In this document: piece after piece, positions 1 through 9,203 of the stretch
Layout of the letters: every line of letters starts with the position of its first letter
How positions within the stretch are numbered: position 1 is the stretch's first letter
Assembly (NCBI GenBank): GCA_031285505.1
Contig: JAITVZ010000153.1
Span: forward strand, 1 to 49,473
Direction: 5' to 3'
DNA length: 49,473 bases
Origin: Propionibacteriaceae bacterium
GTDB taxonomy: Bacteria; Actinomycetota; Actinomycetes; Propionibacteriales; Propionibacteriaceae
The notes under the pieces: model-generated
The model's input: the letters and a program-made list of their open reading frames with translations, nothing else
Told to the model about the DNA's origin: nothing
Database searches by the model: none
Position numbers and translations under genes: made by a program

Positions 1-107
1 ACCGTCGAATCTCTGCCCAATCATTCACAGTAATCACTCCCTCAATCTGCAACGGAGTGACTCACTTTCCAACCGGCAAAACTGGCCCACACTTGGATCG
101 TCATTGA

Positions 108-434
108 CACATCACGCAAGACGCAACCAGCTCATCAGTTGGTGGCATTGAGACAACGCTTGCAGAACACGAAGGCTTCAATATCGTCCGTGCCATCGTC
201 GCCTCCGACATCGCCTATGACCGAGTATTCATGCGTGATTCCAAAAGCTATTGTGCCGTCATCACCGATGACAACAATCGGAAGACCTTATGCCGTCTGC
301 ATTTCAACCGCAGCAAGAAATACCTCGGTCTTTTTGATGCCGATAAGGTGGAAACTCGCGTGGCCATTGACCGCATCGAGGATATTTACCTCCATGCCGA
401 CGCCCTGAGGGCCACGACGCGACTCTACGCCTGA
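108..434 (+). pseudogene. C-terminal remnant of a type I restriction HsdR_N-like protein
   Basis: This frame ends at the stop at 432-434 and reads back without interruption to a stop at 105-107. Its last 90 or so residues (ETTLAEHEGFNIVRAI, then RDSKSYCAVITDDNNRKTLC, then CRLHFNRSKKYLGLFD) resemble, from memory, the C-terminus of proteins annotated as type I restriction enzyme HsdR N-terminal domain-containing. An ATG at 231 would give only 67 residues and would leave out part of the family-like sequence upstream of it. No family-like sequence was found in any frame before 108. I read it as a decayed 3' end rather than a working gene. The family call is from recalled similarity and is moderate. 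Confidence 0.5.
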
Positions 435-460
435 GACCACTGCGTCGCACCTCTCCCCGA

Positions 461-1345
461 TCACTCCACAGGCTGCCAATCCGCATCGATCATCCACCGA
501 TTCCGCACCCGGAACGCCGGAATAGTCTGTCGTTTCGCCTTGCTGGCTGCAACATTGCCCTTAACCTCAGCCGCTTTGGCCCAATCACTCAAGCGAATGA
601 TCCGGCGCGCAGTCAAGATCGCGATTCGCTTGTGCAGGGACTCTTGCAGTAGGACTGTCAGCAGTTTTGTCATACCAGTGTGATCATCGGTGCGAGTGAA
701 ATGATCGAGAAGGGGGTAGTAGTCCCGCTCGCGACCTTTGGCTCGCACAATCACCGGGGGCAGGCCGCGCTCGAGCAACTGTTGATTGATGATGACCCGC
801 CCGATGCGCCCGTTGCCATCGCCAAAGGGATGGATCAGCTCGAACTGGCAGTGGAAGCGGGCAATCTTGTCGAGGAAATGTTGGCCCGTGTCTGCCTGAT
901 AATCCGAGACAGCAGCAGCGATCATATCCGGGACGAATTCGGGGTTGGCCCCAAGATGTCCGGCGACCCGAACCCACTCGCCGCGTTTTCGCCAGCGCCC
1001 CGCCAAGTGGGGTGCGATATTACCCAGCAGCCGACCATGCCAATCCTGAATTCGCTGTGACGTCAAATGTCCTGGATCAATCAGCAGCGCCGACGTGACC
1101 GCTGCCAGATTGGTCGCCTCGAAGACTTCTCGCAAGCTGCGTGCCGCACGAGGTGTCACCCCAGCCAGGATGCGTTCAGTGTCCTCCAAGGTCAAAGTCG
1201 AATACTCGATGGCGTTGGATTGGTGAACCGACTCTGCCAACTCCGCCATGGCGATTTCGGTCAGCGCAACTGCTTGATCGACGCTGGCAGCGCAGTAGCG
1301 CTCGATGAGTCCGTCCAGGCGCGCCATCCAAACAGGATCAGCCAC
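461..1345 (-). CDS. Fic family protein (probable AMP-transferase)
   Basis: The 294-residue protein has a complete Fic core, HPFGDGNGRIGR at about residues 172-183, with the catalytic His and the Asp/Asn/Gly/Arg residues that bind nucleotide phosphates. Fic proteins usually transfer AMP to hydroxyl side chains of target proteins. An N-terminal SNAIE at about residues 43-47 fits the inhibitory helix motif (S/T)xxxE(G/N) of self-restrained Fic enzymes, but the residue after Glu is Tyr instead of Gly or Asn. The C-terminal 70 residues look like a small helix-turn-helix or wing region, as in many Fic proteins. The start is a GTG preceded by GAAGGTGG. No Doc/Phd-type antitoxin lies next to it, so it is probably a stand-alone class II type enzyme. 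Its target is unknown. Confidence 0.9.
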   Translation of the reverse strand: MADPVWMARLDGLIERYCAASVDQAVALTEIAMAELAESVHQSNAIEYSTLTLEDTERILAGVTPRAARSLREVFEATNLAAVTSALLIDPGHLTSQRIQDWHGRLLGNIAPHLAGRWRKRGEWVRVAGHLGANPEFVPDMIAAAVSDYQADTGQHFLDKIARFHCQFELIHPFGDGNGRIGRVIINQQLLERGLPPVIVRAKGRERDYYPLLDHFTRTDDHTGMTKLLTVLLQESLHKRIAILTARRIIRLSDWAKAAEVKGNVAASKAKRQTIPAFRVRNRWMIDADWQPVE

Positions 1346-1464
1346 TTCGCACCACCTTCACAAGCCAATTGAGTCGATCGTATCGTGAGTTTTGGTGTTT
1401 CTCTGGATTTTTCACGATTTCTACTGATCAGGCCCATCACCCGGAATTGTTTGATTGCTGTGGC

Positions 1465-1546
1465 GGCTGCCCAGTTGGCGGCGCGCAGCGCTTCTCCCGC
1501 CTGTCCGCCGGCTGCGCCTGATGGCTTCGGCTGCCCAGTTGGCGGC
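1465..1546. repeat. 18-bp direct repeat downstream of the MMPL gene
   Basis: GGCTGCCCAGTTGGCGGC occurs at 1465-1482 and again, identical, at 1529-1546. It lies in the 218-bp gap between the Fic gene and the MMPL gene. No function is evident. Confidence 0.7.
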
Positions 1547-1563
1547 CCGAAGACACCCCCAGC

Positions 1564-3810
1564 TCAGTGCACGATCTTCAACCGGCTGTAAACCCAGTGC
1601 AACGGTTTCGGCGCCCACCAATTCCACTTGCCCAACACGGTCATGGTCGCCGGCACCAACAGCATCCGCACCAAGGTGGCGTCGATCACCACCGTCGCCG
1701 CCAAAGCCACGCCAATCTCCTTGATCGGCACCATCTCGCCGAAGGTGAAGCCAATGAACACCGCTACGATGATGGCCGCCGCCGAAGTGATAATCCGGCC
1801 CGACCGTTGCAAACCGCGTTCGACCGCCTCATCGTTGGTCAGTCCCTTGTCCCAGAACTCCTTGACCCGGGTCAACAAGAAGACCTCATAATCCATCGCC
1901 AGACCGAAACCGAAGCACAAACCGCACACCAGGATGAAGGTCTCCATGCCCATCACCTTGGGCATGCCGAGCAAACCATTCATGAAGATGAAGGTCGTCG
2001 CACCCAACGACGCCAACAATGACAGCGAGTTGATGATGATCGCTTTGAGCGGCACAATCAACGAGCCGGTCATCAAGAACATCAAGACGAACACCGCCAA
2101 CACCATGATCAAGCCCGCCGCCCAGGCCCGATCAATGATCGATTGGACGAAATCCATTTGCAAAGCAGCCGAGCCACCGATCTCGACGCCGAAACCGGCA
2201 TCATAGGCCCGGAGGTCTTTGACATAACCAGTCACCTCCGACCCGACCTGATTGGCCACATCGACGTGGACATTGATCAGGGTCCGCCCAGAATCAGTCG
2301 GCAACACGGTCGGCGCCGACACGTAATCGACATCGGTCAACCCCTCCAAATGCTTGACCAGGTCGCCAGTGCTGCTCGGCGGCGCGTCGGCCAAGACGAC
2401 GATCGATGATTGTTGCAGCGCCGGATAATCGGCGTCGATGCTGTCATAAGCCCTGGTCACATCGTTATTCGGTGGAAGGTAATCAGTGAAAGCCGTCCGG
2501 GTCTGCAGGTTGAGCAAGGGCGATGCCATCGTCAGCAGCAGCACGAAAACGATTCCCATGATCCACCAGGGGTGGCGATGCACCCAATGAGCCAGCTTCG
2601 AGAAGAAGCCATGGTCGGAGGCTGAATCGCCAACGGCCTTGACCAATGAGCGCAGACCCGGGATGCGGGTGACCACCGATGGCTTGATGATCGCCCGATT
2701 CAACAGGGTCAACACCGCCGGCACCAAGGTGGTGGCGGTCAACACCGCCATCAGAGTGACGATCATGCCGGACAGGCCGATGATCCGCAGCATCGGCGCT
2801 TTCATCACCATCAAGGCGCACAGGGCCAAGGCGATGGTCAGTGCAGAGAAGAAGACAGTCCGCCCAGCGGTGCGGATGGTCGCCTCCAGAGCGTCGCGGA
2901 CCACTGGCTGGGCGGCGTGTTTACGCGGCACCCGCGAACCATCGCCCGGATAACCATGATCGACCAAAGCCCGGGCCAACTCCTCGCGATAACGGGAGAC
3001 GATCAGCAAACCGTAATCAATCGACAAAGCCAAGCCGATGATCGAGGTGATGTTGATGGTGAAGGTTTCGACAGTCGTGGCGAAGGTCATCGCCCAGAGT
3101 GACCCCATGCCGACAGCGATGGCGGCAATGGCGCCGATGATCGGCATGCCGGCGGCCAGCACACCGCCGAAGACGATGATCATCAGGATCAAAGCGATCG
3201 GCACGCCGACCGCCTCACCTTTGACCAAATCGAGTTTGACCTGGTCCATGACGGTGTTCACCATGATCGTCGATGAGAAGTCACGGGCAGTCGCTTTGGG
3301 CCAATCGGCGCGCAACTGTGCTTGCAAATCCGCCACCGCGTCATCGACCCGGTCAATGGTGTCCTGCATGTCTCCATCGTGGAGGCCGTCCTTGAGCGTC
3401 AAGGCGATGATGAAACCATCTTCCTTGTCGGAGAGGTAGGCAGCGGCTTGCGGCGCGGTCAGATCCGGCAGCATGAAGGGGTCGAACTCAGAGTCGACGT
3501 TCTTGAGTTTAGCCAAGTCACCCCGGTGATCAGCCATGAATGCGGCGATGTCGCCAGCATCGGCCTTGAGATCAAGCCCGGAGACCACCACTGTGATCGT
3601 CTCGCCGCTGGCCTCATCAGTCATGGCTTGGTTGACCTGATCCGATTCTGTGTCCGGCACCAGCGACAGCGAGTTCTCCAGCCGATCGAAGACTCCCCCC
3701 TGCCCGAAACCCCAGAAGGCGGCGGCGGCACAGGCCAGCACCACCACCAACCAGATGCTGATTGCCCGCCAGGGGTGGCGCACCACCGATCTACCCATGC
3801 GATCAAACAC
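1564..3810 (-). CDS. MMPL/RND family transporter
   Basis: The 748-residue membrane protein has the twofold layout of MMPL-type RND permeases. There is one N-terminal membrane helix, an extracytoplasmic domain, a block of helices containing SIDYGLLIVSRYRE, then a second similar half with LAMDYEVFLLTRVKE. The paired Asp-Tyr positions in these helices are the usual proton-relay sites of the family. Such proteins export lipids, siderophores or drugs across the cytoplasmic membrane using the proton gradient. The start is a GTG with GAAGGAGAG in front. The neighbouring dihydroorotate-dehydrogenase-like gene lies upstream on the same strand, separated by about 245 bp, so co-transcription is uncertain. 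The substrate cannot be told from sequence. Confidence 0.92.
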   Translation of the reverse strand: MFDRMGRSVVRHPWRAISIWLVVVLACAAAAFWGFGQGGVFDRLENSLSLVPDTESDQVNQAMTDEASGETITVVVSGLDLKADAGDIAAFMADHRGDLAKLKNVDSEFDPFMLPDLTAPQAAAYLSDKEDGFIIALTLKDGLHDGDMQDTIDRVDDAVADLQAQLRADWPKATARDFSSTIMVNTVMDQVKLDLVKGEAVGVPIALILMIIVFGGVLAAGMPIIGAIAAIAVGMGSLWAMTFATTVETFTINITSIIGLALSIDYGLLIVSRYREELARALVDHGYPGDGSRVPRKHAAQPVVRDALEATIRTAGRTVFFSALTIALALCALMVMKAPMLRIIGLSGMIVTLMAVLTATTLVPAVLTLLNRAIIKPSVVTRIPGLRSLVKAVGDSASDHGFFSKLAHWVHRHPWWIMGIVFVLLLTMASPLLNLQTRTAFTDYLPPNNDVTRAYDSIDADYPALQQSSIVVLADAPPSSTGDLVKHLEGLTDVDYVSAPTVLPTDSGRTLINVHVDVANQVGSEVTGYVKDLRAYDAGFGVEIGGSAALQMDFVQSIIDRAWAAGLIMVLAVFVLMFLMTGSLIVPLKAIIINSLSLLASLGATTFIFMNGLLGMPKVMGMETFILVCGLCFGFGLAMDYEVFLLTRVKEFWDKGLTNDEAVERGLQRSGRIITSAAAIIVAVFIGFTFGEMVPIKEIGVALAATVVIDATLVRMLLVPATMTVLGKWNWWAPKPLHWVYSRLKIVH

Positions 3811-4055
3811 GGCGCACTCTCCTTCAATCAGCCCGGCCCTGATCCTCGATGGACCATTTCCACTTGCCTGGCCGCTATCAGCCTAGCCCGCTGGTAACAC
3901 CCTCCGTAGCCAGCAGCCGCCGATTGCGGGTGGTGGGACTAAGTGAGCGTCCCTCCAATGGGAGCATACTGGTACGCTTCGCTGATTCGGCTGCCAGCGC
4001 CTGACCGATTGCATCAACTGCCAACAGGTGGGGTGAGGCACTCGCCGTTCCAGGG

Positions 4056-5135
4056 TCAGGCAATTACCCTTGGCCGCTCAGACTCAACCAGCGGCGAAGA
4101 GCCAGGGTCGATTCCGGCCAAGCTGGCATAGCGTCGTTTGCCCGTTTGGAGAGCGGCCACATATGCCTGGCGCTCCAACTGATCGCCTTGATCAGCCGGC
4201 AAGGCCATCGCGCCGCGCACCTGCCCCAAGTCCTCAAAACCGCGCTGCTCCATCCATTCAACAGCGCCGGCCAGCAATTGGGCCGCGTAGGTCGGCCCAT
4301 TGCGCACCAAGGCCGAGGTGCTGGCAACGACATCGGCGCCAGCCAACAGATATTTGACAACGTCTTCGGAGGTCGCCACGCCGGAACTGGCCGCCAGTGA
4401 TAGGCCGCTGACCGGGCGCAACAAGGAGATCCAGGTCCGCGGCAGGCGAGCGTCAATCGGCTCCGACAGGCTCAATCCGGGCACCAAGCTGAGGTCAGTC
4501 AGATCGATGTCGGGCTGGAGGAAGCGATTGAACAGGGTCAAACCGGCCAACCCACTGTGCTCCAGCCGGGCAACGAAGGCCCCCAGCGACGAGAAGAAGG
4601 GTGACAGTTTCAAAGTCACCGGGATCGACACTTGAGCCAAAACGGCGGCGACGATGTCAAGGTGGAGATTCTCAACGTCGCTGCCCGTCAGACGGCCATC
4701 GCCTGGCAAGTGGTAGATGTTCAGCTCAATGGCGCTGGCGCCGGCTGCCTCCATCTGGCGGGCGATATTGGCCCAGCCGCCAAGGGTGGCGCCGTTGAGC
4801 GAGGCGATCAACGGTTGTTCGATGGCCGCCGCTCCGGCTTCAATCAGCCTGAGGTAGGCCGCGGTGGTCGAATCTTGATCGCCAGGCAGGCGCATCGGCA
4901 CATCCGGAAAATAGGACAATCCCTCTGGATTGGCGTCATCGTTGGCAGTGGCCAGCCAGGTTGTCTCCGCTGCCTCGCGTCTGATCTGCTCCTCGAACAG
5001 CGAAAACATGGTGACAGCGCCGACACCGGCGTCGGCTAAAGCCTTGATGCCGTCGACTGATTGACTGATCGGTCCAGCGCTGGCCACCAGCGGGCTGATC
5101 AAGCGCAGGCCCAGATAGTTGGTCGTCAGATCCAT
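4056..5135 (-). CDS. Dihydroorotate dehydrogenase-like flavoprotein
   Basis: The 359-residue protein looks like a single TIM-barrel FMN enzyme of the dihydroorotate dehydrogenase/PreA superfamily. It starts MDLTTNYLGLRLISPLVASA, and near the C-terminus has a phosphate-binding turn (ASSGVATSEDVVKYLLAGAD). It belongs with the group usually annotated dihydroorotate dehydrogenase-like, found away from pyrimidine genes and often of unknown substrate. I chose the ATG at 5135 because AAGGAAGG lies 5-6 nt upstream and the family-like sequence begins there; a longer frame to 5240 adds 35 unrelated residues. No pyr genes are nearby, so a role in pyrimidine synthesis should not be assumed. Confidence 0.85.
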   Translation of the reverse strand: MDLTTNYLGLRLISPLVASAGPISQSVDGIKALADAGVGAVTMFSLFEEQIRREAAETTWLATANDDANPEGLSYFPDVPMRLPGDQDSTTAAYLRLIEAGAAAIEQPLIASLNGATLGGWANIARQMEAAGASAIELNIYHLPGDGRLTGSDVENLHLDIVAAVLAQVSIPVTLKLSPFFSSLGAFVARLEHSGLAGLTLFNRFLQPDIDLTDLSLVPGLSLSEPIDARLPRTWISLLRPVSGLSLAASSGVATSEDVVKYLLAGADVVASTSALVRNGPTYAAQLLAGAVEWMEQRGFEDLGQVRGAMALPADQGDQLERQAYVAALQTGKRRYASLAGIDPGSSPLVESERPRVIA

Positions 5136-5332
5136 GTCACCTTCCTTGAGGCGTAGCCGAGCGGCGGATTGGGCAGGGTCCAGCCAAGCCGTCAGATTCG
5201 ATATCAGCTTTACGTTAGCTTGAATTGTCCTCCAAGACAACTAGCAATATGCAAGTGATGTGGGTTTTGCTGTACAACTGAGAATCTGTGCCCGTCGACA
5301 CCGTCACCATCGGCCACCCGCCCGCTAGTTCA

Positions 5333-5403
5333 CACCGGACGAATCCATCCCCCCGAATCATGCCCGGCTAGATCCCGACCATCCACCCGCCACCGGACGA
5401 ATC
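5333..5403. repeat. 13-bp direct repeat upstream of the tad operon
   Basis: CACCGGACGAATC is present at 5333-5345 and 5391-5403, in the 367-bp region between the start of the flavoprotein gene and the first tad gene. It could be a regulator site for the divergent promoters, but this is only inference. I saw no other structure in this gap. Confidence 0.45.
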
Positions 5404-5502
5404 ACTCACAAACTGGCCGGTTTGAGGCAATTCGCCGAAAACTCAGCAAATTGCCCTGTGCATAACTCCCTAATCGCCGTGCATTCACTTCAGAATCATG
5501 CT

Positions 5503-6009
5503 ATGAGCAGATTGACAGGCTGGATAGGCGGGCCGCCGACCAAGACAATCCCAGCAGCCCGCACCCGGCATCCTGACGGTGACGAAGCCGCCACAAGCAC
5601 CACACCCAACACCCCCAGATCATCCGCCACAGCAGGTCAGTCCGGTCGGATCGCCGCCATGACGCCACTGCTGGCCTTCGGCTGTCTATTGATCATCGGT
5701 TTGGCCGTGGACGCCGCCGGTCAGGCCCACGCCGAGCAGGCCCTGCGCCAGTCGGGAGCCTACTGCGGTCGCCAGGCCATCGCTGACGCCAGCACCTGGG
5801 CCCGATCAGCCGCCGCAGTGGTTGTCGAGGCGACCCAGACCTGCCTGACTGCCGCCGGACTATCCGGCCAAGTCATTGCCCACGGCGACCAGTTGCTGAT
5901 TGAGCTGGATAGCCAGACACCGACCCGCCTGCTCAACCTGATAGGCATCAACACCCTCCCCTGCCAAGCCACGGTCCAGTTGTCTTTGACCAGCGGAGGC
6001 GGGCGATGA
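5503..6009 (+). CDS. TadG/Rv3654c-like secreted pilus-associated protein
   Basis: The 168-residue product has a Thr/Pro-rich N-terminus, one hydrophobic helix (MTPLLAFGCLLIIGLAVDAA) and then AHAEQALRQSGAYCGRQAIA. This is the pattern of small TadG-like proteins at the edge of actinobacterial tad loci. Two Cys pairs in the extracellular part could form disulfides. Unlike the other pilin-like proteins in the operon it lacks the Glu at position 5 after the putative cleavage Gly. I chose the ATG at 5503, since an upstream in-frame start at 5422 adds 27 unlikely residues; the ribosome site is weak. The stop overlaps the next start (ATGA-type), so it is translationally coupled to the SAF-domain gene. 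Confidence 0.7.
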   Translation: MSRLTGWIGGPPTKTIPAARTRHPDGDEAATSTTPNTPRSSATAGQSGRIAAMTPLLAFGCLLIIGLAVDAAGQAHAEQALRQSGAYCGRQAIADASTWARSAAAVVVEATQTCLTAAGLSGQVIAHGDQLLIELDSQTPTRLLNLIGINTLPCQATVQLSLTSGGGR

Positions 6010-6686
6010 GCCGCCGCCCGACCGGCAGACGCCGTCCCTGGTTGATCGGCGTCGGATTGCTGCTGATGGTCAGCGGGATCCTCGGCAGCCTATCCATCTA
6101 TCAGAATCTCAACCAGTCACGCGAAGTTCTGATCGTGGCAGTCGACATCCCCCAAGGCGCGCGCATTGCCCGCTCGGATCTGACGACTGCCCGTCTGGCG
6201 GCAGATGACAGCATCGCCACGATGCCAGCTGGCAACCTCGACCAGCTGCTGGGCCGGTTTGCCGCCACTGACCTGCTGGCTGGGTCTCTCCTCACCCCCG
6301 AGAGCACCAGCCAGCAGGTCACCCCCGCCGCCGGTCAGGCGGAGATCGGCCTGGTGTTGGCCCCCAACCAGCACCCGGCCGGTCGTCTCTTGGTGGGCGA
6401 CAAGGTGCAGCTGGTCGCCGATGACGGCATTGAGACAGCGACCGACTCGACCGGTGCTGCCAATGACGGCACGCAGGCCAGCGGCGGCAGCCACAGCACA
6501 GAGGCGAGCGGAGCCGGGGCTGACCCAGAGTCGTCCGGCCAAGCGGTGATCGCCAGCCTCAACCCCAGCATCGATCAGTCGAGCCTGCGCCTGACCGTCA
6601 CCATTGACGCTGATCAGGCCGTCTTTTGGGCAGCCGTCGCCGCTGACAGCCAAGTCAGCTTGATTCTGCTCAGCCGGGAGGCCTGA
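6006..6686 (+). CDS. CpaB/RcpC-like SAF domain pilus assembly protein
   Basis: The 226-residue protein has an N-terminal membrane anchor (about residues 14-32) followed by a SAF domain, with VAVDIPQGARIARSDLTTA and LLGRFAATDLLAGSLLTPE. This is the hallmark of CpaB/RcpC proteins of Flp pilus systems. In Gram-negative bacteria CpaB works with the secretin; in a Gram-positive the role is unclear but the gene is common in actinobacterial tad loci. A Ser/Gly/Thr-rich stretch (about residues 145-180) interrupts the C-terminal part. The gene overlaps its neighbours on both sides by 1-4 nt. Confidence 0.82.
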   Translation: MSRRPTGRRRPWLIGVGLLLMVSGILGSLSIYQNLNQSREVLIVAVDIPQGARIARSDLTTARLAADDSIATMPAGNLDQLLGRFAATDLLAGSLLTPESTSQQVTPAAGQAEIGLVLAPNQHPAGRLLVGDKVQLVADDGIETATDSTGAANDGTQASGGSHSTEASGAGADPESSGQAVIASLNPSIDQSSLRLTVTIDADQAVFWAAVAADSQVSLILLSREA

Positions 6687-7675
6687 TGTCGATCATCACG
6701 TTGACCAGTGCCGGCGGCGCTCCAGGGGTGTCGACCCTGGCCCGACAATTGGTGGTGAACAATCGACGTCCGACCGTGCTGGTCGACGCCGATCCGCAAG
6801 GCGGCACTGGGCAATTGACTAAGTTGTTCGGCGGCTTCCGACGCCCCAATCTCGGTCTGATCGACCTGTTGCTGGCCGCTCGGGCCGGCCGATTGGCCCA
6901 GGCATACCCAGAGGCGCTGATGGCCTGGCCACCGGCGACAGCGACGGCAAGTGGCGCAGCACGCTGGCTGCTGCCCGGGCCGACCAGTCACGCCCAAGCC
7001 CGCAGTACTTTGGAGCTGTGGCCGCAGCTGCTCAGCTCCTGGCGGCGCCCAAGCAGCGACGCAACCCACAGCTGTGAACCCGAACCAACATCACCTAAGA
7101 CATCATTGCCAGTGTCAGGCGCACCTCGTGGCCGTGAAACCGACCCTTCACGCGCCTGGCCGCCAGGATCAGGCCTTGGTCTGCCGACCGCCACCAGCGC
7201 CGATATCATCATCGACGCCGGTCGCCTGGGCAGTGAGTTCTTTCCCCAGGATCTGATTGATCAGGCCGATCTGGTGATCCTGGTCGCCTGGCCGGATTTA
7301 GCCGGTTTGATCGGAGCCAATCAGTGGATCAAAATCTGGCAGGAACGGCGCCTCGACCGGCCGGAATTGGCTGATTGGCGACTGCTGCTGGCCGAGGGTG
7401 GCCAGGGTTACTCACCGTCGGAAATCACTTCGTCTCTGGGGATATCGTTGCTGCGCCCTGGCCGCGAACGCCACGATTTCGAGCACCCCGGGCAAGGCTC
7501 TCGTCTCGGCGAATCACGCCGACACTGGTTCACCCGCCGCCCGATCGGCATCGAATGGTGGCCAGCCATCGATGCGGCGCTGGATCGGCCTCGATCCGAG
7601 TCACTCAGGCACACCGTTTCCAGCACACCAGCTGCCAGCTCCCCAGCCGCGAAGGAGTCCCCGCATGCCTCTTGA
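6686..7675 (+). CDS. TadZ/CpaE-like MinD/ParA-type ATPase
   Basis: The 329-residue protein starts with a deviant P-loop (SAGGAPGVSTLARQLV), then VLVDADPQGG, and later IIIDAGRLG and DLVILVAWPDLAGL. This is the order of motifs in MinD/ParA-fold ATPases that place Tad pilus machinery in the cell. The Walker A Lys that precedes Ser/Thr in most members is replaced by Val (GVST), as in other actinobacterial TadZ-like proteins I recall, so ATP hydrolysis may be weak or absent. A hydrophilic segment of some 50 residues (about 130-170) separates the two halves and is not part of the fold. The gene overlaps the tadA start by 11 nt. Confidence 0.8.
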   Translation: MSIITLTSAGGAPGVSTLARQLVVNNRRPTVLVDADPQGGTGQLTKLFGGFRRPNLGLIDLLLAARAGRLAQAYPEALMAWPPATATASGAARWLLPGPTSHAQARSTLELWPQLLSSWRRPSSDATHSCEPEPTSPKTSLPVSGAPRGRETDPSRAWPPGSGLGLPTATSADIIIDAGRLGSEFFPQDLIDQADLVILVAWPDLAGLIGANQWIKIWQERRLDRPELADWRLLLAEGGQGYSPSEITSSLGISLLRPGRERHDFEHPGQGSRLGESRRHWFTRRPIGIEWWPAIDAALDRPRSESLRHTVSSTPAASSPAAKESPHAS

Positions 7676-9203
7676 CCTCACTGATTGGCGATCACGGATC
7701 GATCCCCACCAGCCGGCTCGCACACCGCCGACCGCATCGTCGACCCAGTCCACGCCACTCGCCCCGGCGACTCTTGACTGGCCGACCGTCGCCCAGTTGC
7801 GCCAGCAGGCCTCCAACCGCTTGAGCCACCGCTTGGCCAATCGCCACGTCAGTGACGACGAGCAGCGCCTGACCGGCATTGCCATCATCGACGATCTGCT
7901 TGACGAACGTGACTCGGACGATCTGCGCCGCGGTTTGGCGCCCACGCCCCAGACGGCGCGCCAGCTGTTGCGTCAGGCAGTGATCGACGCCGTCTTCGGC
8001 TTAGGGCGGCTTCAACCCCTGATTGACGATCAGAGCATCGAGAACATCATCATCACCGGCTGCGACCGGGTCTGGCTGGAGTTGGCTGACGGATCGATGT
8101 TGACTGGTCCAGCGGTGGCTGATTCAGACGAGGAGCTGATCGATTTCCTGAGCTTCATCGCCGCCCGTTCCGCCTCCACACCGCGAGCCTTCGCTCCAGT
8201 CGAACCGCGCCTGCACCTGCAATTGGCCGATGGTTCCCGATTGGCGGCGGTCGCCTGGGTGACACCCCGCCCTTGCGTCGTCATCCGCCGCCACCGGCTG
8301 GCCGAGGTCAGCCTTGACGATCTGGTGGCCCGCGGCACCCTGTCTCGTCAATTGGCCGACTTCCTCAATCGGGCAGTCCAAGCACGGGCCTCAATCGTGG
8401 TCAGTGGGGCCCAAGGGGCTGGCAAAACCACCTTGATGCGGGCCCTATGCGCCGCCATCCCAGCGCAGGAGACGATTGGCACCTTCGAGACCGAATATGA
8501 ACTCGGTCTCCATAGGCAATTGGGCCGCCACCCCCGAGTGATCGCCTGGGAGGCCCGCCCGGGGTTCGGCGAGCTCGACGCAGCCGGCCAGCGCCCCGGG
8601 GCGTTCAGCCTCGATCAGGCCCTCTACGACTCCTTCCGCTTCAATCTGACCAGGCAAATCGTCGGCGAGGTCCGCGGGGCGGAAATCCTGCCGATGATCA
8701 AAGCGATGCAATCCGGATCAGGCTCCTTGTCGACCACCCACGCCCGTTCGGCGGCCGCCGCCATCGACAAGCTGATCACCTGCGCCCTGGAAAGCGGTGA
8801 ACGCATCTCGGCCGCCTTCGCCACCCGGGCGATCAGTGGCACCATCGATTTCGTCGTCCACATCGAGATGAGCGACCAGCCCGACATGACCGATCAGGCC
8901 GACAGGACCGATCAGGCCGAAGTCTCGCAGCAGCGTCCAAATGGCCAACCGGCCTCTAGCCCCAGCGCAGCATCCTCCAGTGGTAAGCGCCCCGCCTCCA
9001 CCCGACAGCGCTGGGTCAGTCAGGTGTTGGCGGTCAAGCCATCCGACGCTGAGCAAGGCTATGCCTGCACCACCGTCTTCGATTGCCCACCAGGTCGGCG
9101 TCAAGCCGAATTGGTCAGCCTGCCACCCGGCTTCGAAGAGTTGATCGAGCGACCGACACTGCCGGATGGACGCTGGCTGCGGGGGCAATCATGGTCAGTC
9201 TGA
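7665..9203 (+). CDS. tadA: TadA/CpaF-type pilus assembly ATPase
   Basis: The 512-residue protein is the secretion/assembly ATPase of the Tad pilus. It has an N-terminal all-helical domain, the GLGRLQPLIDDQSIENIIIT region, a Walker A GAQGAGKT at about 248-255, an acidic Asp-box-like FETEYELGLH, and the GEVRGAEILPMIKAMQSG and STTHARSA motifs of VirB11/CpaF ATPases. The C-terminus has an unusual linker with MTDQADRTDQAE-like repeats around residues 405-450. I chose the ATG at 7665 because GAAGGAG precedes it by 7 nt; the longer frame from 7398 only overlaps tadZ. It powers assembly with the TadB/TadC membrane platform encoded next. Confidence 0.92.
   Translation: MPLDLTDWRSRIDPHQPARTPPTASSTQSTPLAPATLDWPTVAQLRQQASNRLSHRLANRHVSDDEQRLTGIAIIDDLLDERDSDDLRRGLAPTPQTARQLLRQAVIDAVFGLGRLQPLIDDQSIENIIITGCDRVWLELADGSMLTGPAVADSDEELIDFLSFIAARSASTPRAFAPVEPRLHLQLADGSRLAAVAWVTPRPCVVIRRHRLAEVSLDDLVARGTLSRQLADFLNRAVQARASIVVSGAQGAGKTTLMRALCAAIPAQETIGTFETEYELGLHRQLGRHPRVIAWEARPGFGELDAAGQRPGAFSLDQALYDSFRFNLTRQIVGEVRGAEILPMIKAMQSGSGSLSTTHARSAAAAIDKLITCALESGERISAAFATRAISGTIDFVVHIEMSDQPDMTDQADRTDQAEVSQQRPNGQPASSPSAASSSGKRPASTRQRWVSQVLAVKPSDAEQGYACTTVFDCPPGRRQAELVSLPPGFEELIERPTLPDGRWLRGQSWSV

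Noticed and set aside
684-1060. Long open frames opposite or out of frame with the Fic gene
   Set aside because: They are shadows of the coding strand in GC-rich DNA; they lack family-like sequence and ribosome sites.
4056-5135. True dihydroorotate dehydrogenase (pyrD)
   Set aside because: The sequence fits the dihydroorotate-dehydrogenase-like group, and there are no pyrimidine genes nearby.
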